Shown here in pieces: positions 47,457-59,224 of a DNA stretch of 64,000 bases. The translations under genes and the position numbers were made by a program. The DNA is from Jackrogersella multiformis. Its lineage: Eukaryota; Ascomycota; Sordariomycetes; Xylariales; Hypoxylaceae. The DNA is taken from assembly GCA_902806575.1 (NCBI GenBank), contig CADCXD010000008.1:1798001-1862000 (forward strand). Reading direction: 5' to 3'. The notes under the pieces are model-generated. The model had not been told where the DNA came from. It did no database searches and worked only from the letters and a program-made list of their open reading frames with translations. How positions within the stretch are numbered: position 1 is the stretch's first letter; each line of letters starts with the position of its first letter.

Positions 47457-49412
47457 TTGGCGGCCCGAGTAGTGTTTACTTTACCACTACCCCAATGGAC
47501 CTTTTTTATCGACACGAAGGAATGGCACTAGTTAAGGCGTTGTGAGGGAAAACTTGCATGTAATGTCTTTGCGGCTAGCTGCATTTTACGGCGTTTCTCT
47601 TCTCCGGACTAGGTCGGCACTTGAGGGAAGAAAACTAAAAACGGATTCATACCATGCTTCTTTCCGAGCTGGATCTCCAGCTTATCAGCTTCGGTTTCTG
47701 GAAGCTTTATCGGCATGGCATAGCAAGATCACTCGAGATGTCTATGGGCATTTAATAAAATTCGACTTGACTGATGATTCTGATTCTCTCCGATCTGACG
47801 TGATTACGTGCGTAGATGTTCAGGTGCCTAGGCTAGATAGATCGATGTGTTCCTGCCGTAAAAGATTGAGGGTTTCTAGGTTAGGGTGTTTGTAGTTGAC
47901 GATGGGGCATTTAAGGCGGTTCATTATAGATTAATTAGTAAGCCACGTCTCTATGACATTTCCAGCTCGTCGGTCATTCATTGATAGCAGGCCGGACTTG
48001 GTGTATCCAACTACCTCCCATCACCCTTTCCACCTGTTCTAGGACAGCGATATTTTCCATTAGATCGAGAGCACGTACGATCCCCTACCTACCTAGGTAG
48101 GTACCTACAGTATCATTACGGCGACGGGTCAAGCTAAGTCATGTACCCAAGAACTTCCCGAGATGATCCACGGCGCTCATCAAACGATAACTACCTTCCA
48201 ATCGTTCTCACACTACACTGCCGTCGCAAATATTAGTCAACAACACTTCCCATATCGCCGCCATCGTCTTCGCAAGCAGCTCCTACCCTAATCTTCCTAA
48301 CCTTGATCCCCGCCATCCGGACCTCGCGATCCCTATGCGCCCTTGCCCCCTAGGTTAACACCCGGCTGGTAGGCCAGAGTGACGCGTCTTGTCGAGAGCG
48401 CCTGAGCTGGATGCTTGTCGCGGTAGATATATGGACTTCTTCCAGATACCTAATAAGAGGGTGGTAATAAGGCCGCCCAGGTTTCGGTGTAGCAATATTG
48501 AATTTCCGGTGCTATGATATTAGGCTGCTTGAGCGCTGAGCTCATGTCAAGTCCATAGTAATAGACACACGTATCTCCGTTTCTTCTAGCACAAGGGTAG
48601 TACTTCATTCTCAGGTAGATAAATACCTTGGGTGTTTCTGGAGTTAATCTATGCAAGTGTAACTTACCTATCAAGTAATTAGTAGAATCCATCTAACCTT
48701 AGCAAGGACAGAAATCTATATGAAGTGACAATCGCTACCAAATTCCAGAATCAGCAAGCGAAATTAAAGACTGAGTTGTCACTTAGCAAATCACATGAAT
48801 CATAGCAATAAACATTTTCATCAGTGGTCAATATTGAGTATAACTATCTAGCTACAGATCTACCCCTAGCTCGGATCTAAATCCGAGACCTTTGTCTCAT
48901 CCCGTGCGACAAGACTGCAATATGATGGTTGCCTAAGGTGACAATGTAGAGGTCGACGAGCTGCCAAGAAGTCAACTCTGGGAAAGGGGTAAATCATCGT
49001 CGGGGAAACATATGACAAATGCAAGGGAAATAAAGTTCTGTATGACCATAGTTAAATGGTTCATAGTCAATTATGAGAAGGAAAGTTGCACATTCCGAGA
49101 ATTGCTGCCGTCGGTTCTGTGCATGAAGAAAGCACCGCAATTCCGTTGCGGAAGCTGTAACAACTTCGATCTCAATCGGTCCAGATGTCTGGAGAGAATA
49201 GAAATTTGCGAAAATCGCAGATGAATTGAAGACACGATGGGTAAAGCTAGATGTTAGAAGTCGAGCAGAGCCTGTCAACTTCATATCTGAGCACTAGTCC
49301 AGTGTTACATTCATTGAAAACCGTGTACCGTTAATTAGAGAGCCGAAACCGAGAGAAGTGCATAGACGCCTTTGTGCAACCAACAGTGAGTTGCGGTAGT
49401 CGTCACAAGTGC
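47457..49412. other. intergenic between convergent RNA14 and Argonaute
   Basis: Nearly 2 kb without a gene. The left part should be RNA14 3' UTR, the right part Argonaute 3' UTR. A palindromic TACCTACCTAGGTAGGTA lies near 48085-48103. Short open frames (for example 48450-48692) show no family features. Confidence 0.55.
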
Positions 49413-52400
49413 TTAGACATACCACATGGTGGTATTGATGAACCGAATCATCTCCGGTGTAGATGGAGGGGTCTCCATAGCAATCAGTGGCGGAGATTGC
49501 ACTGGCTGCCCGGTAGTGTAGATTTCAGAGTTGCCTTTGGCGTAGGGGAACCCTGGCTTGCCGTATGCCATGATCAATTGTTCGGACTCGACACTCTCGT
49601 GAGAGCGAGCACGGTTCGAGGCCAGATGAGCGTAATAAACGGCCGGGTGCAGGGACACGGGCGTTGTAGAGCGGCAATACTGGTAGCACTGCTGATAGAT
49701 CATCTTCATGAGTTCGTTCGGCTGGACACCAGCCTCGTCGAAGATAACCTGGTAGTGCACAGGGCGGGCGGTACCCTGAATTGCCACATGCGAACAGAGG
49801 TAGAAGTCAAAGTGCTGTGGATGCGTAACATCGCGCTCGACTAAGGTTCCGGGTAGCGGGTTACCATTGCGGTCACTAGTTGACTTGTCACCTGGCTTCG
49901 GGAAGAAGCGTACATGGTGACGCTTCGTCGCAATGATGACTGTGAACTTAGGAGTCCCACAGCCCTGCTCGCGGAACACACGTCGCATCTCTGTGACCTC
50001 ACGGTCAAGAACGTCCTGGAACTGACCCTCTGAGACGCCGTCACGGAGATAATAAATGTGCTGTGGCGACACTTTGTTGATTGAAACCCAGTGTCTTACA
50101 AGCTTGGGGAGCATAGAATGCATGGCTCTAGACTCGACCGTCTCTTGGCGCCAACCATTCGTCTGGCAGGCCGCGGCAAACCGAGTCGCGTGCTTGTCCA
50201 TGGACATAGTCAAAGCGGCCATAGATGGCTGCTGGCTGCCCGCGGGGGCATGTGAGACATCGACACCGATCATCATCGTAGGTCGGCTCCAGAATGGTGG
50301 CGAGTTGGGTTGCGATTGGTTCGGGTTCGGAACCTTGCAGGTAACGCCCCCGAGCTTGCTGTTGACTTTCATTGCAACATTGCTCATATATTGAGCATTT
50401 GCCTTCTTGACATGCGAACCCTGAAGACACTGAGACACAATGTTGAATCGACAGTCCATGTTCTTCTTGATTCGCTCATAAGTGAGCTGGTTCTTCGTAG
50501 GAAGAACAAAGAAGATGAGTTGTGGAGTTTTGTTGAAATGCTTCCCGGTGTCTGTCCACGCCTTCTCGCAAATCCTAGACATGTTGCCATCGCCCCATGG
50601 GATCGTTGAGCAAAATGCAGGCTTGTCGACTCTGCCGCCGTGGTTTCGGTAAGTCTGCGAGAAGTTTCTGGCAAAGAGCTCCAGGTCATTCATTCTGCAT
50701 GTGTAGCCGTCATCTCCACAGCAGATGAAACTCCACGACACCAGGATGAAAGCGTTTGGCTCTAAGAACTTCTTTCCACGAAGATCCCAGCGGCCAGAAA
50801 CACCCGGGTTAATCTTCTGATTGGCGAAGGCGACCTCGGGGTTCTGAAGAAGTCTGGCGTCTGAAATCATCATGGTGGGGTTTATCTTGATCCCAAAGGC
50901 CTTTAGATACTCGTCTTTATCCCATTCCAGAAGCTTGACGCCTTCTGTGATGTCTTCCCGGCGCTTAGGGGGCCTGGTAGCCGCCCGCTTGATCATGTCA
51001 TTCGTCTACATAGAAAGTTAGCTTAGTGGCTATCCAGACTATACTAGAGATTAAATCTGGAAAACAAACCTGAGCAGGGTTCAACCTAAAGTTGTACTTC
51101 TGATGCTCAACAACGTTGCATAGTTCCAACGGGAACATATGACCTTGCGGGGTCTCAATGATGGGAAATTTCGGCCATTGGAGTTTGAAACCCCATCGCT
51201 CCCAGTAGTGGTCATAGAGGTAGATGCGCTTCTTGGTTCCATCCTCCATGGTCTTCTCGAATGAAATGTTTTTCGAGTTCGCCCCATCAAGGCCGTATGA
51301 TGGGTCAAATATGAAGTGCTTTATGGAATAAACCCTGGGTTCACCAAACTTGCCTCGATGGTTCACAGTGAACTTCAGTTTGGTCATACGGCGGAGGAAC
51401 AAGAAGGGCTCCGACGGCACAATCACCATCTCTCCGTTTCGCCTACTCTTCTCCTCTTTGGGTCGTAGGTTGTATTCAATCTTATGCTCATTCCCTATAA
51501 AATCTTGTTAGACTTGAGAGTTTCACATGGAGGCTCGGCGGAACTTACACGATGACCACTCCTCCTTCTGGCTGTTGATGAGACTGCATACAAGATCAAA
51601 CACGGTACCCCACGGCCAGAATGCCGTTTGGCATCTATCAACATTGATAGCAAGACCGGTGCCACCTCTGTTGATTGTCTAGATAAGCTTTGTAAGCTAA
51701 TGTCTGTGGAAAACATCTGTGATCTATTCACTTACCTCACTCAGGCGCGGTGCACAATAGATGCCCTGGTTCGCAACAATGTCACCGGCAAGGGGAGTGA
51801 TAGGAAAATCAGGGTGATAGAAATTGCGCTTAATCGTAAGCCATTTCTCCGAAGGGTACTGACGAAGACAGTGATCGAAGAAATCTACCAATGTATTAGC
51901 AGAGATCATATGTAATACACCATTAACATAACATCGGGTACTTACTCATGCACTCCAGAACATGCGAATCCCACGAGATCTTTCCCTCAAGGTAGGCCTT
52001 CAGGTATGTCAAACGAATCTTCGTTGTCTGTCGAATGATCAGATAGTAAACGCTGTTGCGTGTGACCTTCTTGGCGACATCCTTGTGCTCAGCCTCCGCC
52101 TTTTGCTTCATAGCATCAAGATCCACAGCAATGCGCGTTTCATTGAGATCAATTCTCTCGGAAGACCTAAACAAATGTGAGTCAATATCAATCGGCAACT
52201 AGGAGGGCTCCTTACCAGGCTAGCTTGCTACCATCGTAAAGCCACTTGCCACCCTGCCTTCCGAGTGTGTCAGTCACCGTCTTCGCATTCCAGACCTTCT
52301 TGACAAGAGCATGCGAGTCTTTCAGGTTGGGGTTCACAGAAATCTACCACATAATTAGACAGACAATCGAATGAGGTAGTCATCATAAACTCACATCATA

Positions 52401-52873
52401 TTGATAGATCTCCGAATCCGTCCAGCTGATGACAGGGAAGATATTGAGCTGGACTTTTATAGCTCTGCCCTGGGTGTTGTAGCTTGGGCGAGCCGTCCAG
52501 CGGGTCTCCTCCTTGCCCTATAGATAATTATTAGTCGGAAACAAATTACTAGGGGCGAGAATAAAAATTATATAGGGAGGCGAGAAGAGCATACCGTCTT
52601 GTAGGCATCGGCAGGCAAGTCAAAACGCTTGCCAAGAATCTCGGTCTCAGTCAATGGACGACGCTGACGTGCAGGATCGATTCCGGTGCCTTGCTTGAAT
52701 TCGGAGGGTTTCTCAGAACCTTTACGAGGCGATCCGGCCTGAGAGCCAGATTTGGAGCCGACTTGCGAGCCTGCCGGCGAGCCAGCCTGCGAACCGGCCT
52801 TGGATCCAGACGGTGAGCCTCGTGCAGAGCCAGACACCGAGCCTCGGCCGGAGCCAGAATGACGATCAGACAT
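49413..52873 (-). CDS. Argonaute protein with complete slicer tetrad
   Basis: Eight exons, 52873-52595, 52517-52395, 52343-52216, 52166-51946, 51884-51736, 51678-51549, 51494-51070 and 51005-49413, give 1015 aa; all seven phases match. Residues about 5-55 are a Gly-Ser repeat tract (GSxxGSxx). Then follow the N domain (GKEETRWTARPSYNT, KVQLNIFPVISW), linker L1 (GIYCAPRLSETINRGGTGLA), PAZ (YWERWGFKLQWPKFPI, MFPLELCNVVEHQ), MID and PIWI. The DEDH catalytic set is present: Asp734 (MMIGVDVSHAP), Glu773 (GWRQETVES), Asp807 (YYLRDGVSEGQF) and His945 (PAVYYAHLASNRA). The C-terminus ends in the usual aromatic MWYV. It should bind small RNAs and cleave targets. Neurospora has two (QDE-2, quelling; SMS-2, meiotic silencing); I cannot say which this matches. 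Confidence 0.95.
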
Positions 52874-55800
52874 GTTGCCTGATCCTTAAGGGCCTGTCTC
52901 GCTTAGTCAGTCAATGCGGAAATGTATAAGCCAGTAATAGAAGTTGATGCGGTTGGTGAAACTGGGAATATGTAAGAACGACACATAGATGGACAGTAGT
53001 TATGGCTTAGGTTCCGCAAATAAACGTGTGGGATAGCCAAAACTAGAGTTCTTAGGGAGTAGTGTACAGTCTCAGTATGAGTACTCTCAGCCTAGGAAAG
53101 TGATAGAGGTAGAAGGGTATAAGTAGGTAAATTGTATGTGACTGAAAATGTCAAGAGTCAAGTGTATAACATACCGAAATCAAAATGATAGTTCGGCGGT
53201 TTGGGTTGAGGTACAAATCCTATGCAAACTGTCAGTAAGTATTATCTAAGTTTGGTACTATCACTTTGATGAATAGTGAAGTTGTTGATTCTTAAAGTGA
53301 TGGGTATTGTAAGTGTAAGAGTTTGATAGAAAGTTTGAAGAAGCTAGGTGTTGTATGTGAGTGGAATTATATGATTGAGTGATAATACCTGCGTACTTCA
53401 GTCCCTATGTGTCACAGTAAGGAGATAGAGACTGGCCAATGGATGTACTCAGATGTATGGTATGACTCAGAGGAAAGGGGAAGCTTGGGCGGGTAAGGGA
53501 CGACAGGTGTGGCGATGATTTAAGGAGAGAAGGCAGTTTGAGAGAATGAGTAATAATATCCATAGATCCAAGTATGATTCAGAGCTAAGAAAGTACGGGC
53601 TGTGCCTATAGGGAGGATACGAAGATACTCACGCGTTTAGGAGACACGAGGGTGCTGTCTGAATCAGCGTTTGCTCGATGAGCTTGATGGAAATGCTTTG
53701 AAGTATCAGCAGAGTGTGATGTATCAGAGTATATGTGGTAAGTACAGGTAGGCCGAGGTAGAATTGTTGAGGTTGATAATGTTGAAAATCGAAAGAGGAA
53801 GTTGTGTAGTAGAAGGGAGAGAAGGTAAATAGGGGAAGGAACTATGGTCAGGATCAAGTACCTAGGTATGTTTTCAGTGAGGGAATTCTTGACAGGGCAG
53901 TGTGTGCTTATGATGATGTTTATGAATACCTAGGTACCTATGATAAATCGTTTGCACTGGGGACAAGCCTCGCTGTAACTACCTGGTTAGGTGACTACCT
54001 ACCTAGGTAAACAATCTGCTTCCAAAGGCAGGTAGTACTACTACCGGGGTATTGCTGCTCTCTGCACACGTTGTGCTCGTCATAGAAATGTAATAACCAC
54101 CTGTATTGTATTGTGTGGATAGGGATTTCCGACTCTGGCGCGGAGAAGGGTAGTAGATGAAGGTGATGGTGCTAGGAGAAGGAATGGGGACGAAACTGCT
54201 GTAGAAAATGCTGTAACCCGTGTCAAGAAGCACTTACCTGCTGGAACTGTCAGTTTGGCTGCTTGTCTGTGAAGTGTTCTTCGATGTATGGATGGTGCAC
54301 AGAGAAGAGGGTTGGTTAAGTATGGGTGTTCTGTATGTTATGTGCTTATATGTGATGTGTAGAAGGAAGGTGAGGGTTTCATGTTCAATGGTGGGGGTTG
54401 TGAGCGTGGTGTTGGGAGAAGGATCGACGAAATACTGGAAATGGGATAGGGATGGGAGCTGCGTTATAGCAACTTACTTATGCGGTAGGTAAGCAGTGCT
54501 ATACTCGTACCTACAAAAAGGGTAAGGGCAACTAGGTAAAATTGGGTGACGGCGATGAAATGGTAGATGGGATTGCGTCTTGCATTGAAGCTGATGACAG
54601 AAGGGGATTAAAATGATCGAGGATTGAAGAATATGACCTTTCTAGTGCCATGCTTGGAGTAAATATAAATGTTGTTTACTTACCTTCAGATTGATTCAAA
54701 TACGATGCTGTATTGTGTGAATTGTTCGTAGTTCTGATGTCTCTTGGCAGGATAGAGTAGGAATAGAAGTAGGGAATTGATGTGAAGGAAAAAAAGGTTG
54801 AAGGTTGAAGAATGAAAGTGAGAATTATTCTTAAGTAGCACCAGAGATCTTGAAATCAAACAGGTAATTAAGTTACTACTTGTAGGCATCCAGTAGGCCC
54901 GTAATATAGACTTACCTAAGGTAGGTACCCAAGTAAGGACCTTCGATCGATACCTACCAATGGCTCTTGCCTACTTAATGATTAGACCATAGTACTATTA
55001 CCCTAGGTAGTTTATGGGATGGATTAGACGATATCTACATCAGTTTGTCGACGTCACAATTGGTCGTTTCCTTGTATGATCAATCAGTGGGGTCTAATCG
55101 AGAACTATATAGGGGGGGAAAGTGACTGGATGGACGAGATACATAAGTAAGCTTTATATAATCGATCTGAAAGTACCAAAAAGTAGTAAGAACCATCATA
55201 ATAGAAAGCCCTTCCAAGTTTCAGCAGTCTTCAATGATACATGTATGTACTTAGAACCAGACAAGTGGAAGGAAGGTGGCAGGTAGAAGGAGGTATTAAA
55301 TCCCCACCTACCTAGATAGGCAAGGCTGGTGTTTATTCCAGTATATTATATTAGTCCGAATTTATTTATTCGAAAAAGCCTAAAGTGTAATTTCTAAGGA
55401 AATGATTCTAATTATGACTACTGCATTATCCCACGAAACTTGTTGGAGTAGTTACGTCCAAGTGATTATTCAATCTTGGCTAACGATATTTATCATAGGT
55501 ATGTACTTACCTACTTAACTGTCTAGGTAAGATTCCGGCTAAGATTATTCTTGGTGTATCCATGGGGTTACTAGCTGCACACTGGAGCTTTCTGAGTCTC
55601 CATTCTTGTCTGAAACTTAACGATGTGTTCACAATACCTATCTAGATTAGGTAGTATAGTTGGATTGCTAGCCCCTTAACCATCAGACAGCGTCACCCCC
55701 TTTCCAACTTGGTAAGATACGTGAGGGTTCACTGGCATATGTTGGGGGCCTATGGAGTTTTGTATGGGTCAATGATAATTGTTCTTTTAAGTACCTAGGT

Positions 55801-56622
55801 ATGAATGTTGCATGCTGATGATGGGTTTGAACGTGGACCGTGGTGATACCGCATTGTAGAACGTAGAACGGGAGTAGCAATGTTCATTACCTAGGTACTT
55901 AAGGGGCAGTCAAACCATGACCAGGATATATAGACGGATGGCTTTAGGACTGGATGTCTTCTAGGATTAATATTTTCTAAGGTCATAATCATTATAATTA
56001 TGCGTAAAATATTATAAAATATTATATTAAATGAAAAAGGAGATGATATAGTCAATTAAATGTTCATAGAATCTCCCTTCACATAAATAATTACCATGAA
56101 AAGAAGTTAAAAAAGCAATCCTTAGTTTAGTGGTGCCTTCTTGTTAAGTCGACAACCCTGCCCGACTTACAGCCAGCATTATAAAGCGGTTAGTCTAACC
56201 TCAATCACTCGCACTGTACAGATCACTGTGCATCAGTTTCCTAATCCGTGCTCTAACGTCATTCTGCGCCAATCGGAGCTTTGCATCCGGTAATCGGTTA
56301 GACACGGATATAAACACGGACATAGACACGGACACGGATGGAACCCAAGGCACCATGCAGTAATCGGTTAGGAAAACGAAGCCACCGGGATGGTAAACTT
56401 CATTCCAGTAACACTAGTTATCATGCGTGTCGTTACCGAAATCGGGAGATTGATAAGTTAATGAGCACATAGTAACGGATTCTGCCATCCAGCAAAGTTC
56501 TATTCATGTACTGTACCAAATCGCAAGAGGGGGTAAGACTCTGTATTTCCCTATTTATGAGCTACCTATACAATGAATGAACCTTCTCCTGTTAGCAACA
56601 TGTTTCTAAGAAACTTCTATCA
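52874..56622. other. 3.7 kb upstream of Argonaute: no protein gene, many minus-strand splice-like signals
   Basis: No coding family is recognised. On the minus strand there are repeated donor-like sequences (GTATGT near 53175, GTGAGT near 53633, GTAAGT near 54235 and 54679) and acceptor-like CATAG near 53218, which would suit a multi-intron 5' leader of Argonaute or a separate non-coding transcript. CCTAGGTACC palindromes recur at about 53925, 53995 and 55790-55900, and a short GACACGG tandem tract lies at about 56301-56338. Confidence 0.4.
56301..56338. repeat. imperfect tandem repeat of a GACACGGATATA-type unit
   Basis: Units GACACGGATATA, AACACGGACATA, GACACG and GACACGGATG follow each other directly. 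The 11-mer TAATCGGTTAG occurs just before (56291-56301) and again after it (near 56361-56371). Confidence 0.7.
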
Positions 56623-58713
56623 TCAATCTATAAGATCGTCCAAGCTGATCAGTTGATTACTTATCGGCTCCCACTCGACGAATTCCAACCCAGGATATGC
56701 TTCCTCGGCCATGTAATCCGGAAACTCTTTTAGGATCCGAGATGTCCGGAATTTCGTCTTCGGGTGGAAGTGTGGCCACCTTTGGACGATGCAGTTCCTC
56801 AGCCTCATGTGCATAGCCCAATGGCCCCTTAAATGCTCTGGCTGCAGCTTCCTAGAATGAGATAAGTTAGATTTGCGGCAGAATTTGGATTGACGGGACT
56901 ATGAAATAAGTAACATTACATTTTAAATAATTCCAACCAATTATCATCCCCACAGAGGTGATCCAGTTCACGACGGATGATAGCATGAGCGTCGAACAAG
57001 CGAGCAACGTATGGGGAATCGCCACATGGCTCTGTGAGGTGGTTTCTGAACCTCTCTTCATAATTATATGCGATTTTTTCACCCTTCCACATTTCGTTTT
57101 GGTTGAGTGCGAGTCTGTGAGGTGTTATAATAGTTGCGAATCGGTTTGAGGATTTAAGGAAATCGCCAAGGCAACCGATTAGATCGAATTCTACCGGGTT
57201 TGCAGGTTCGTCGATACTAGAGACCTATATATGCCACACGTCAATAAACCGAGATCCAGAGGTCTACCATATACTCCAAAAAGAAAATAAAAAGAAAATA
57301 AACACACCATAATGCGGTCAAACCTTTGGTCTCGTCCCAGGTTGCCTACCAGGTGGTTGATTATAATTTGTTCGATATGGAACTCGATGTCGAGATTATG
57401 GATTTTGGTATAAAATGTTGCGATGACCTCGCGGAGGTAGTAGAAGAGCTTGCCGAGTATGTCGTTCGCCGTTTTACCAGAATAAGCTTTCTTGAATTTG
57501 GATCGAGACCAACCACGTTGGGGAGTCATTGTGTCGTCTAGTAGCCATCTAATACCTCCACCTCCCGAGGAATCAAATAGGGTGCTAATATTTAGTTGGT
57601 AAGAACGTGAACTAGGTCGAGCATTAATATACAAGGCATGGAATATTAGCAGGCTTACATGTTCGGCTTGGTAAAATTCAACCTCGACCAACCAAATGGC
57701 AACATGATTCTATCATCTAAGAACTTCGTATGGGAAAGCCGTTGATGAGGTGGTTGTCTATATAGATGGCGTTCCCTGCTGTCGAGTCTGCTCGGGCAGG
57801 CTACCACAGCTGCACGGGCGCTTCGGGCGTCGTCCTCTGGCAATTCTCTCGCCAAATAACGTCCTAGGCGAGCAAGGTTCGAGTTAGTCAATGTGAGAGT
57901 AATATTATTCCATGTACTTAGCCTGATTTGGTTTTCGACACCATCCTCACTGTAATCGTGAAGTCTATATATATTTTCAGGGTATCCGCCGTAGTAGTGC
58001 TGGGGGATGAATCCACGTATCTCTTCTTCTATGTATTTATGGAGGGGACCATTTATCCAACTGGCCAGCGACTCCGGTAGAAAGGCCGAGTACCACAAAT
58101 GTATTACATTCTCCGCTGCGGCGATTTTATTGTTGTGGTTAATAAGGTGCACGAGGATTATATAAGTGCGGGCGATGACATCGAAATCTCTATCTCTGAT
58201 CACAACTCTAACCTTGTTGGCGAAGTTATCTCTGATTCCATTGATAGTCATCATGACGTTTCTGAGGTCACCGCAGGCTAGAAAGACGTCCATGGGTTAA
58301 AAAGGGGGGACGTATAACGTGGTATATCGATCTCGAGAATATCCAGATCGGAGGTACATACAAGCAAATAATAAATCCAAATCCACCTTTCTTTGTCCCT
58401 CGATTTCTTCCAGCCGTAGTATATCGACTGCCTGATAGATGCCCCAAAGTTGTTTGCGTGTATAGTTCAATGGCACGGGCGGTTGCTTATAAAACTCGGG
58501 TACTCGTCTCTCTCTCTCCCAGGTTGGACGCCAGGACGGCTTAAGAATTTGCGATGCGCATTCTTCTTGGTGAGCGTCGTTATGCGCGATACGGCATTTG
58601 GCTGAGCAGTATTGTACGAGGAGACAAGAGCGGCAGGGATATCGTGCGACTTTTGTGCAGAGCGGTGCGTTGCAAGGGAAAAATCCCATCCAATTGCTTT
58701 TGGTTCTAGGCAT
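56623..58713 (-). CDS. MYND zinc-finger protein with DUF4470-like domain
   Basis: Five exons, 58713-58362, 58277-57659, 57584-57308, 57224-56920 and 56851-56623, give 593 aa with matching phases. The MYND finger is complete at residues 14-52: CNAPLC, CRSC, CSAKC, then His and a final Cys (DAHQEEC). A block matching fungal MYND/DUF4470 proteins follows: AVDILRLEEIEGQRKVDLDL, then LLFASCGDLRNVMMTINGI across the first intron, VVIRDRDFDVIARTYIIL and AAENVIHLWYSAFLPESL. Exon 3 contains SSGGGGIRWLLDDTMTPQRG and exon 4 SNRFATIITPHRLALNQNEM, ending in a helical segment (LFDAHAIIRRELDHL). MYND fingers usually mediate protein-protein contacts. The function of this family is not known to me; it often occurs in expanded families in ascomycetes. 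Not a SET-domain protein: no SET motifs are seen. Confidence 0.8.
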
Positions 58714-59224
58714 GCTGAGAAGACGAAATTATTCTGATTTTGGGATTGGTATTAAGTGCTACTTGACTGGAAGCCAGAGTTGAAGTTGATACCTAGGTAA
58801 TTGTTAAGTTCAGAGTTCAGAGGTGTACATCTATGGGATGAATATAAGATACACTGCGTACCTACCTGCGTAGGAGGTACCTAGGGTATTTCCTGCCGAA
58901 CGAATTTGATTATGGATGCTTCCAAGGTTCCAGTTGACACATCCGTGTTTAACTTTAAACATTATTCCTTACCTGATCCTACTACTACTACCTATTAGCA
59001 TAGTATTGCGTAACCGACATCTAGCAAGGAAGCAAGAGCCAGAAAACCAGTTGCTGAAAACCTTAGGTCAAAGGAAGGCAGAACCGAAACGATTAGTTCG
59101 AACTTTATCATATCGCTTTATAATCGAAGAGGTATCTATCAAAAAAGTCTCGCCGCTAATACCTACATGAAGGTTAGGTACTGTATATGCAATTATTCAT
59201 CCCGCCGTCGGGTATTCCGGGGTA
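58714..59224. other. intergenic, no gene seen
   Basis: About 500 bp, AT-rich, with CCTAGGTA-type repeats near 58790 and 58870. It includes the probable promoter of the MYND gene and the 3' end of the four-TM gene. Confidence 0.5.

Noticed and set aside
49374..50609. + strand frames opposite the Argonaute PIWI exon
   Set aside because: No family resemblance; the minus strand encodes a full PIWI domain.
54220..54492. 90-codon + strand frame rich in Val/Cys/Trp
   Set aside because: It falls in low-complexity GT-rich DNA, with no start context or family feature.
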